64,000 bases of DNA from Ricinus communis (lineage: Eukaryota > Streptophyta > Magnoliopsida > Malpighiales > Euphorbiaceae): NCBI RefSeq assembly GCF_019578655.1, contig NC_063261.1:29119126-29183125 (forward strand), in the 5' to 3' direction. Shown piece after piece: positions 37,021-47,430 of the stretch. The notes below the pieces were generated by a model that was not told the origin of the DNA, did no database searches, and was given only the letters and a program-made list of their open reading frames with translations. The position numbers and the translations under genes were made by a program. The first letter of the stretch is position 1; every line of letters begins with the position of its first letter.

Positions 37021-37546
37021 TAATGAAAAATAAATTGGCTTTTTGACCATGTCGACTGCTACGGTGGTGCTATTCTTCTTAACCACCACAAGCTTCTTGT
37101 GCTCAAAATCTAATTTCATATGCTAAATATCTTAACACTACAATTACACCTCTTGATACTTGTTGTAGCTTGATCAAAGACATTGCATATGAGCTTACTT
37201 TTTATTGCAAACTTTACTATGCTCCTGGTTTGCTGGAAAGGTTTAATCTGAATGCTACTGAGGCTCTAGCTCTCACTCGTAGATAATGAAAAATAAATTG
37301 GCTTTTTGACCATGTCGACTACTACGGTGGTGCTATTCTTCTTAACCACCACAAGCTTCTTGTGCTCAAAATCTAATTTCATATGCTAAATATCTTAACA
37401 CTACAATTATACCTCTTGATACTTGTTGTAGCTTGATCAAAGACATTGAGGATGAGCTTACTTTTTTTTGCAACCTTTATTATGCTCCCGGTTTGCTTGA
37501 AAGGTTTAATCTGAATGCTACTGAGGTTCTAGCTCTCACTCGTAGA
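37021..37546. repeat. 263-bp tandem duplication of a gene-like fragment
   Basis: Copy 1 (37021-37283) and copy 2 (37284-37546) share start TAATGAAAAATAAATTGGCT and end CTCACTCGTAGA, differing at roughly ten positions. On the plus strand both encode a coherent peptide stretch including PLDTCCSLIKDI and APGLLERFNLNATE; copy 2 continues into LTRRCGIKADLSACNKVK. An upstream frame gives DCYGGAILLNHHKLLVLKI. The frame is broken between these, so it is a pseudogene piece. I do not recognise the family. Confidence 0.85.
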
Positions 37547-40344
37547 TGCGGTATTAAGGCTGACCTTAGTGCTTGTAATAAAGTTAAAATTAATATAATT
37601 ATTTAGAGTTGTTGGGTTGTCGATTACATTTGGTTATGGAAAATTTTACAACTTTTACCATTTAGGGTTTTTAAAGTTCAAATAAAAATTGAAAAATGAA
37701 AGGAAAGAAGAAAAAGGAAGAGTAAACTATCGATTACTTAATTCACAAGGTGTTTGCTCAATTCAGACTTCCTTTAAAAAAAAAAAACTAAAACATGAAG
37801 AATCCAAAGTTTATTACTTCTCGATTTAATTTTAACAATTTTCTTCAAATTTAAATAAATTTTCTTAAGGTAAATCTTTCATATTTTTTATTCAGAATTA
37901 CGTATGATATATTTATTCAACTACTAGTTATGTATTTCAATCTTATTGCAAATGGGATTAACGTAAGTTCAAATATTTAATAGGTGAAATTCAAAATTAA
38001 GGGGAGTTATCTGATTAATTTAGCCAAATACAAGGGGTATTAGGCCAAAACAGAATGTACAAAAAGAGCGCTCACGTCACTCTCTCATGTATATAAATCA
38101 TCCACTAAAACCCGCTGGAGCCATCCCATGAAATGATGCAAATTGATTCCGCACCATCCTTTTGTCCCTTAGTAGCTGCAAGTTTTTCACGTGGAAAGCA
38201 CCCAGCTCGTTTCTAGAACATCTCAACTCTGTCAACTTTCTATTAAATCATAATAAATTCTTACAAAAGTTGGGCAAGAAACGCAGGCCAGCCAGATATG
38301 CAGTCCGATTGGAATAGCATCGTTTCAGGTTTTAAATTATATTAGATTATTGTAAATTTAGATTGTTTTGGGTTGAGTTCTTTTTTATTCTACTTATTTT
38401 GATCTTGATTTTAATAATTTCTAGTTGGAATTTTTTTAAAATTTTAAATCGAATTTCATATTAATTCATCATATTTCGATTTTAAAAATTAAAAAATTTA
38501 TTAATTAAAAGAATATCGTTATAAAATTATATCGCTAAAAATCAAATATATTATTATAGATAATTAATATATAATTTATTGATTAATTTACTAGTTGAAT
38601 AAGTATTATTCTATTATAATTCAATTGTAAGTAGGATCCTATAAAATACTTGAATATTTTATCAATTTCGGTTTAATTAATTAATTATGCTTTGGTTTAA
38701 TTTTGAATCCCACACCTTCTGACTAAGCCAGGTAAAAGTATCATGCATCATCGATGCTCTTGAACGAATATCCAAAACATTTTTTTGAGGTCTAGATAGA
38801 GATTCTATCGCTACTTTTCTTTTTGGGTCAATAAGAGAAATGCTAGCATTAATTTGGCATAATGCCCAGAACAGTATAATATATACTGCTACAGTAAACC
38901 AAGTCCCAGATAGTAACCATAAAAGGACCAAATAAAATAGGATTAATTATAAAAATAACTCTATTTTTATAAGGTCTAATGATATTAAAAATTTATATAT
39001 TTGTCTCTTTTTATAAATTTGGTCTATTTTTTAAATTTTTTACTTAAATGGTCCGATTTAGCTAATTAATTGTAATTATAGCTAAATTAAAATTTGGGTC
39101 AAAAATTAGATACTATTCTAAAAAAAATATATAAAATCACAATAAAAGTGATGAATTATTCTTCTTGATTCATAATTGTTACTTATCATTCACTTTCCTA
39201 TTCATTTATAATCCGACCTTGGTAATTCGTGTGTAATATGTAAATATATATGGTAGTAGTATATAAATTGTTGATAATGACACATCACTATATTTTGACC
39301 AATATTTTAATTTGGCTATAATTACAATCAATTTACTAAATCGGACATTTAAATAAAAATTAAAAGGAAGAACCAAATTTGCAATTGGACGTAAAAATTT
39401 AAATTTTTAAGGTCATTAGGCCTTTTTTTATAAATAATTACAAAAATACTTTCATTTTAATTTTATAACATTTTTACACATTGTTTTTGCTTTTTTACTC
39501 TATCTTTTTTTTCATCTGTAGCTAGTTCTTTGCAGAATATTAGCTGGATTAAAGGTTTCAACATTCTTTTCAGTTGCCAAAATCAGTTTAAACGGCATTA
39601 AAGAACTGATGCCTTCACCATTTTCTACTGCCTACCCTCGTTCATAGCTGCTCCCTCTGCCACCATTGAGCTCGCTATCGAGAGCTGCACCTCCTGGCAG
39701 CTTCACCACTTCTCAATCGGCCCTCCTCCTTCTCGGGCCTTCCTCCTTCTGCCATCAATGGCAACAACTCCTCTTCTCTTCTTCAAGGTCTCCTTCTTTC
39801 TTTCTTTTTCTTTTACTTTTCCTTTCCATATCTCCTTTTGGTCCCTCCTTTTTAGTTTGATAACCATTACCCTCTGAAATTCCCACCATACCCTTAAGCT
39901 TATAATGATTGTCTCAATCAAGCCCCTAATTGTTACTTTTGGGCTAAATTAGAATTATTAAAATATGTAATTATTCATTTAGCCTTGCTTTTAATGGAGA
40001 AATTACTAGAGTATCCCTACTGACACAACTATTTACAAAAGTACTAACAATTATATTTTCCACTTAAACCCATACATTAAATCGACTTTACTTTTAACCC
40101 CTTTCTGATATCAAATTAATTCTAGCACTTTATATAAATCACTTATCTAATTGATTTTTAATTAAACTAATTAAATATAGTTTCAATGATCATTTTATTT
40201 TTATTTAACATTAAAAATCCTCTTTAAATTAAAGACTCAATAATGATCTTTTTAAAAGTCATCCAATTTAAAACAAAAATTCTTTACTTTAATCACACAC
40301 ATTAAATTTTTAAAATTTATAGTTTTATTATCATCATCCTCACA
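37547..40344. other. Intergenic, no gene supported
   Basis: 38040-38110 has CACGTCACTCTCTCATGTATATAAATC, a promoter-like stretch with a TATA element at about 38088-38096 and a G-box-like core, but no open frame follows. A minus-strand frame at 38677-38931 starts hydrophobically (VLLWLLSGTWFTVAVYIILF) but has no recognisable family. 39600-39880 is CT-rich and locally GC-rich, with no supported gene. 38940-39440 contains a short inverted repeat of GTCTAATGAT...AAATTTG against CAAATTTG...AAGGTCATTAGGCC, suggesting a MITE of about 480 bp. Confidence 0.4.
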
Positions 40345-40345
40345 A

Positions 40346-40399
<54 letters not shown>
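40345..40399. repeat. (ATT)n microsatellite
   Basis: About 18 perfect ATT units. Confidence 0.95.
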
Positions 40400-40400
<1 letters not shown>

Positions 40401-40700
40401 CTTAGATACAAATGTTATAGTTTAGTTGACGTTTAGTTTATGTTAAGAGAGGTATACTTTATATTTTATTGATATTTGGTTGATTTTTTATTTATTTTCT
40501 AATCTATGTATTCTTAGATTTTAATTTTATTTGTTGATTTTTATTTATTTAAATTTTTTTTATAACTGGTTGATCTTAGTTGATGTGTGATTTTTTTTTT
40601 TTTAAAGATTTTTGATAAGATGATGTTTAGTTGATTTTTAGGATATTTGATTTGAGCATTTTTGCAAATATCTTTTTCTAAAAAATTGTATTTTTGTAAA

Positions 40701-41565
40701 TTTTTTTTTTTTTCTTGAGATAAAAATGTAAGTGTTAAGAAATAGGTATTTTGTTAAGCAACCCTGTAGAGGGTACAAGACCAAATAAAACTTAAGATAA
40801 AGGGCTCAAAGCCCGTATTAAGATAGGCCCAAAGGCCTACAAATGAAATGAAAACACAAATCGACCCCCGATTTATCTTCAATCTGGAAGCATCTGCCAT
40901 CGCAGCCCTACCTACCACTGCCTGAGATGGACAACCTCCAAAGAACATCGCATAACACAGAGGTTGAATGGATGGGTTGAACAGGATAGACTTGCACTGC
41001 TGGACCCAAATTCTTGGCCACCAAACCAAATAATAGCCTTGTGAAGACCCATGCGGTGGATAGCACTCTCCCTCTAACGATGAAACACAATAATCATCCA
41101 CTTGACAGCATCAAATCTGCCAATGGAGGTAATGGAGAGCATGCAATTATCAAGAGAGAATCTTGGTCGTTCACGTTCTTGCTGCTCCAACACCAAAGCC
41201 AGCACCCCCTTTTCTCCTCCATCAACCACCGCCAACCGATGGCTTCCCGTAGGATATCTGTTAATGAAGGAGCCGGACAAAGCCACACAAAACCATAGCC
41301 AAACTAGATCGGTCACAAAAAGCCTAGCCAAGACATTTATAAACACATAATCTGACCACACTAACAAGAAGACCCAACAAATTGTCTTGACATAGAAACC
41401 ATTTTTTATACTACTATAATAAAGAAAACTAAAAACTAGAGAGCTTGGGGTGAGTTTCCGATGACTACAGTCACCGGAAACCATCCCTTTACTGAACCCC
41501 ACTTGGTGGGTACTGGGTAAAGGCAACAAAACCAGAGACTTCCAGAGTTCTTTTTTTTTTTTTTC
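40701..41565 (-). mobile_element. Poly(A)-ended retroposon-like segment, unclassified
   Basis: On the minus strand a comparatively GC-rich segment runs from about 41550 to 40714 and ends in about 13 A residues (T run at 40701-40713). Both ends are bordered by AAGAAAAAAAAAAAA on the minus strand (about 41565-41551 and about 40720-40701), which may be a target duplication at an A-rich site. Overlapping open frames (41529-41074 and 41101-40754) read as low-similarity Trp/Cys-rich peptides, not a recognised protein. The structure suggests a 5'-truncated LINE, a SINE-like unit or a processed transcript. The class is open. Confidence 0.45.
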
Positions 41566-41689
41566 TTCTAATCGCTACTATTTTATTGTCTGATAATATC
41601 GGTACATTGCTTAACAAATCTCTTGATATGCAATTTAAGCATAAATTCTAGCTTTGTTACCATCATTTTCTTAAGTTTTCTTCTTTAGA

Positions 41690-41935
41690 ACCTCTCTCAG
41701 GTGGACTAGTTGTCTCATAGTTGTTAGCTTCACATTTAGCTTCTTCGTGAAAAGGATCATTTTTAAAAATATCATTAAATGTCTCCATAGCACAACTAAT
41801 GGCCTTTTTAGTCAGATGATAATTTGTCAATATCAATGCATTCTTAACTCACATAGGATCCACAAGTTGTTAAAATTACTTCACAACTTCAGGTTCTAGT
41901 CCATAAATTTTTAATTTGTAAGTTTGGATATTTTC
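41690..41935 (-). pseudogene. Coding-like relic of unknown family
   Basis: One minus-strand frame reads GLEPEVVK, stop, F, stop, QLVDPM, stop, VKNALILTNYHLTKKAISCAM followed by ETFNDIFKNDPFHEEAKCEA. The peptide keeps sense across three stops, which suggests a decayed exon. It lies just downstream of the LRR relic on the same strand, but it does not look like LRR sequence. I do not recognise it. Confidence 0.4.
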
Positions 41936-42059
41936 TTACGTTGATATTTATCCAAATGGATAAACCCTAAACAAATATGAATAAAGTAATTGTTTTTTTC
42001 AAGGTTCCTTGATTACACTGTAAATACATGTTTTTAAGCTAGCCTTTCCATATCATGGG

Positions 42060-42545
42060 CAATTTGTAACTTTCAGCAACCTTCAAAATTTGAACTTTCA
42101 AGATTTGAAACATCTTTGAAGTTCATGGTGTTGAGTAAATTAACAGAGTAACTAACATCAATGACCTTCAACATCTTTAAGGCTGTAAAAACATGTATAT
42201 AAAGGAAAGAAGCTCTAGAAGTTAGCATCAATTACCTATTCAAAGTACTAATGTATTTTATTTTATTTTTAAAAAAACTTTGATTCTTTTCCACAATCTT
42301 TCCATGTTACTACAACGCAGTAAGTTCATCTGGCTAAAAAGTTGAAGGTAAAGATTCAAAAGGATAACTATCTCATTCCAAATATCTAAACTTAGTTGAG
42401 AGATACTCAAGACCTAGTGAAAGATGCGTATTTCAAAGTTTGAGCAGCCTTAGCTTTTCATCCCCTTGAAGGCTTTAACACTCAATGATTCATCTTCTTG
42501 TTCAAATTTCGAAGTTTGAGACTTTAATCTTTCATAATGAACTCG
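42060..42545 (-). pseudogene. LRR relic of a TIR-NBS-LRR-type disease-resistance gene
   Basis: On the minus strand, allowing for stops and a frameshift, the order is SLSVKAFKGMK then LRLLK (about 42490-42440), SLGLEYLSTKFRYLE then DSYPFESLPSTF then PDEL (about 42420-42325), SNMERLWKRIK (about 42312-42280), a gap of about 100 bp, then LKMLKVIDVSYSVNLLNTMN and FKDVSNLESSNFEGC (about 42183-42070). This order and spacing are those of the first LRRs after the NB-ARC of TNL receptors (F-x-x-MKxLRLL, LEYLS, YP-x-x-SLPS-x-F, M-x-x-LWKG, LKxxDLSxSxNL, TPDF...NLE...LEGC). No NB-ARC or TIR motifs were found upstream. Confidence 0.7.
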
Positions 42546-42599
42546 ATACAATGATTAAACAAAATGCCAAACTTAAGAGCCATCCAATTGCAATTGGTC

Positions 42600-45500
42600 A
42601 CAAATCCATAAAATAAAATCATCATAATATATCTAAATTGATAAACCGCATATCATAAAAGATACTTCATATTATACTTTATTGTTAATGTTTTCTTTAA
42701 ATACTAACATCATCGTACTCAAAATAAAATATAATAAAGTCCTAAAATCATCGAAAAAGAAAAATTAATATTTGCTTTAGATATTAGAAAATGATAAGAT
42801 AATAATCCATCTTATTTTCCTTAAAAGAAAATTATAAAGAGCATAACATGAAGTTCATATTTTAATGCCTATAAATAACAACCAAAATTTCTTCTAGATC
42901 TCTATTTAAGTTCTAAATAAAATATAAAATAATAGCATTAAAATGATATTAAAAATTGAATAAAAATAAAAAATTTATAACTATTCCTTAAGTATAATAA
43001 AATATAAAAAAAGTGATTAAATTATAACATTTAATTATTATAAAAATATGATTCATGAACAAATTAAAAACTATATAAAAAATTAAAAATATGTAAAGAA
43101 AAGGTTAAAAAAAAAAAAGTAACAGTGTACAGTATATTTTGAGTATATTATAAGTATGTAACGAGTATCCAAAATAATTTCAAAATTATTTAAAATTTAT
43201 ACAATTGTGGCATCAATGTTATCAGATTATAATGAATGAATTTAAATATTTAAAGAAATCTTTAAATTAGTTTTTAAAAATTTAAAATTTAAAATATTAA
43301 GAAAATGGTAAATATATTATAAATGTATAAAGTATATAATGAGTATATTTTGGATATATAATAAGTATATATAGGTATTTCATAAGTATATATTTTAAAT
43401 TTAGTAAATTTATGTTTATATTGTATGTGTTTGATATATATCTTGTAAAATCTTTATATATTGACTATTATATAATATAGATATATAAAAAGATATATCA
43501 ATTATATATTATATATAAATAATTTTCTAAAAATATATAAAATAATATTTAAATTATACAGTAAAAAATATATACTAAATATATAATAAATTTATTTTAG
43601 GTATATGATATTATGATTCTCATTGAGTTGTCTTTCTTCAGATTTGTAAAATTATCTTTTATGTTTTTTGATATATGAATGTAGGAAAATTATCTATTTT
43701 CTTCACTATAATGATTACAATGAAGAAATTAAGTTAAAATTATTCATAACAAATTCAAACAAATAAAATAATTAAACCTTAAAATATATCTAAGAGAAAT
43801 GATACCTACTTAGTATTAGTCAACAATCTTATTACTAAACCTATTAATATTACCATAAGTCCACCATGTATACTATATTGATAGAAAAACCACATGACAA
43901 TTACATCAAATCTCTTTTCTAAATCTTCTTTGGCTTATTGAGCTCCTTAATTCTGCCATACGATTCACATGCTATCAAAACTTTTATCCTCCTTGGATTT
44001 TGCATAAGAAAACAAATGACTGCAAGCCTCTTCCAATATTTATAATTGTTGTTTAGAAACCATAAACACATTAAGTTTTCCTCCTAAAAAGATCATACAT
44101 TTATAAAATAGTAAAATGCAAAAAGAACTTAGAAGAGCTACAAGTTTTATTTTTTTGAAGATCTAATTTAAAAAAATCTAACAAGATTACATTTTACTTC
44201 TTTAAAATCTAAAATTTTAGTTATACTATGCATGAATTAACATGATCGAATAAGATTATATCACATGAATAGATAAAAAAACTAAACTTTTTTTTGCCTA
44301 AATTCTTAATCAATATATATAGTATACTGCGAGTATATTATGAGTAGATAATGAGTATCTACTACCTTATCATTATAACAATTAAAACCAAACACAATAA
44401 TAATAAAGCAAAAAAAGAAGAAAAAATAGACAGCGTGAATGGAGTTCAAGTTTTAGTGCCCTCAAGTAATGACCAAAATTTTCTCTTAGTTTTTTTTTTC
44501 ATTCTTTTATTTTATATTCTTTCCTTACCTTCTCAATTTCTCAATTTTTAAATCATACATACACTTCTTTCTCTCCTTTTAATTTTTTCTCTCTCCATTT
44601 TAATGTAAAAATTTAAAATTAGAGATAATATTAAAATCAGTAAAGTACAATAAATTGGGAAAAACTGTTATAAATAATAAAATAATCAAACATTAAACCA
44701 ACTGGGTATTTAAAAGCACGAGCTTAGTCTTTTATATAAATTACCATTATCAGCAGCAACAATAGTAGTCTTTTTCATTATTGAAGAGCTCATATATAAA
44801 AGGAACTAAAAATAAATTGAAGAAAAAGAAAAAGAAACAAAAAAAATCGGAAAGAGAAATTTGAAAAACAAAGCAGAAAAAGGTAAAAGGTACAGTAAAG
44901 AAGCAAAAATAAACGTAGTCCATATAATTTCCTCAATAAAATAAATTTGAACGGCACCTTAAAAGAATGATAAGTATTATTGGATTTTATATGTATATAG
45001 AAAACAGGCTTTAATATTTTATTTTTATGGCTTAAATATTCTTTTATTATTACAAACTAAAATTTTAAAAAATTATTTATACAGTTTTTTTAATTGTATT
45101 ATAATATCCTATTGACATTCTATATCATTTTGGTATTTTTTCATCTTTTAAGGGTTTAGTATAATATATGGGTCGGTCTCTATATTTTTTATTATATTAT
45201 TTTTTTTAATTTTAATAAAACTACTATTATTTTTTTATTATATTAAGATTCCTTTAAATTTTAATAAAACTAATTTTCAATTTTTTATTATATTAAAATC
45301 TCTTTGAATTTTAATAAAACTAACTATTACTCTTTTTTTGTTAGTTGAAGGACTAAACTGGTAATTTAATATTACAATATAATTTTTAGACTTATTATCG
45401 AATATTAAACTCGTGCAAAATATATTTTATTATCAAATTAGAGTAAAATCTTATTTTTAGCACGTGCCAGTTTTAGTTTCTAATTAAAATAATAAATTTA

Positions 45501-47194
45501 ATATTCTTTTTCTTGCTCTAATTAGATAGTTTTATATTAATGCCTCTTGCTATTTTAAAATTTTGGTATTTTATTATATTATATAAAAATCTCCTTCTAT
45601 CATATTTTTATTAAGCAATCGCTAAATTTAATAAAAATAATAAATTTCATCTTATAAATAGAATAAATGCTATTTTAATTTAAAATTAAGTAATTTAATT
45701 TGTTTCCTTTTTCTATATTTTTAAATTCTTATAATGTTTTAAATTAACAAAACATTCGATTCAATAACTACTTCCCAAGCAAACCTATAGGCCCTGTTAT
45801 GATTTCCCCAAGCTTAAGATCCAAATATGAACACATACCATGACAAAGATACATGCCTTTAAAGCAATTTGCAGCATTAGAACAATTTCATATTATTAAC
45901 AGGATTGATATTTTAGGAAGAAATCAAATTCTAAAAGAATAGAATAGGTGAAAAAAAAAAAAAAGAAGGTCCATTCCTTTAAACTATAAAGGTGAAAAGC
46001 CATAAAGGAGGAGAAATTAAAGGCAAAAAATGACTCCAGCTAAAATAAAAGAATCTTTCCACAACTGAATTATTCAGTATCATATAACACTTTGTATCAT
46101 AATTAACTATAATCATTAGATTTATTTTTTTAAATTCTAGCCATTGAATTTTATTTATTTAAAAGCATGAATCTAATAATTTTTTTTTAATATACTTCTA
46201 AAATATTAATAAATTAACATGATATATTGATTTTGAGAGACTATTCATCTTTTCAAATATTATCATTAATAGAACTTAAATATTTATCTTTTTAAATATT
46301 TTAATTAATAAAAATTCAAATTAATTGGAAAGTAATAAGTAATTTTTTTCACCAACATGATTCATATTTTTCTTAAATGGTTGACTAGCAAATTTTTAGT
46401 ATAATGTCTTGCATTACACAAAGATTCCTTAGTTCAAAAGAATTGTTTATTATATATATTTAATAAATTGACATCACATACCATATGACAATAGTTAATA
46501 TTTGACTTAGACCAAAGATTACTATTTAATGTCTCATTGTCATTTAATATACCATTTGACATTGAATTAACATAATTATGAATTTATATGCATACAAACT
46601 TTCTGTAAAAAATTAAGAATATACTACCTATATGCATCCGCAAATATGCAAAAATAGATTAAGTTTAAATTTGAACTACATTTGAAATTTAATATGTTAA
46701 AATATAATAAAAATTATATTTTCTAAAAATTAAATTAAATGAGACCCAAAAGATAATATTAAGTAAAATTATTTAAAATTTAAATTTATAAATATTTTAT
46801 ATGTTTTCTTAACTTGTTTTAACTTATATGTGTTTTACATTAGTTTTATATCTAGAATTTAAATGTAAAATAAATTATCTAAAAATTTGAGTTTAGTGAA
46901 AGGAATGATTTATTTAGAACTATATATTAACAATAAATAGATGATAAATGATTTAGTTAAATTTATTGAAAATATTCATGTTTGTATTTTTTTTAGGGAT
47001 CTAAGCTTTTGAATAATAAAAAATAATATTTAAATAATCATTTATTTTGTAAACCAAAAATAATAAATAAATAAAATTAACAGAGTAATAATAAGACATA
47101 TATAAGATTAAAGTATTAGTGTTTAGTGTTAAAATCATATTTAGATAATAATTTTAGAAAAGCATCTATTATTTATTAAATGAGTATGATATTA
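42600..47194. other. Long AT-rich intergenic stretch, no gene seen
   Basis: The open frame at 44351-44551 is low-complexity and unsupported. Scattered GAGTATATTAT/AAGTATATAAT motifs cluster at 43130-43400 and 44315-44360. No RNA genes were seen. Confidence 0.5.
45186..45331. repeat. Three tandem copies of an about 48-bp AT-rich unit
   Basis: Each unit has the form TTTTTTATTATATTAA-(11-15 nt)-AATTTTAATAAAACTA, starting near 45186, 45231 and 45281, with scattered substitutions and small length differences. Confidence 0.75.
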
Positions 47195-47430
47195 CACTAG
47201 AAAAGAACAGCAAAATAATAATGGATGGAGACTTTCGCTAGAGGGGTTAAATCCATCATTAAGTCAACATAGCGACGGACTTACAATCGATAATGTTGTT
47301 GGTAAAGCAAAATTTGTTAGTTTGCCACTCATATAGCGACTGATCTAGAGACGGATTTTCATCGGTAAATGGTGGTAAACTTGGCACCGGAATTGGAGAG
47401 AGTTGCAATGGCTCAGCGAGAGAAAAGCTG
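47195..47430 (+). mobile_element. CACTA-type transposon terminus, truncated
   Basis: CACTAGAAAAGAAC at 47195 has the 5-bp CACTA end of En/Spm elements. It is followed by subterminal repeats of the kind AGCGACGGA, AGCGACTGA and AGAGACGGATTTTCATCGG. The opposite terminus was not found; sequence resembling this end stops near 47390, just before the LTR at 47431. Confidence 0.6.

Noticed and set aside
38677..38931. 84-codon minus-strand frame with a hydrophobic start as a membrane protein
   Set aside because: No recognisable family, no promoter or neighbouring exons, and chance frames of this size are common here.
47195..47430. CRISPR-like or prokaryotic repeat structure
   Set aside because: The DNA is plant nuclear; the short repeats are CACTA subterminal motifs. 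No CRISPR, operon or phage features were seen anywhere in the window.
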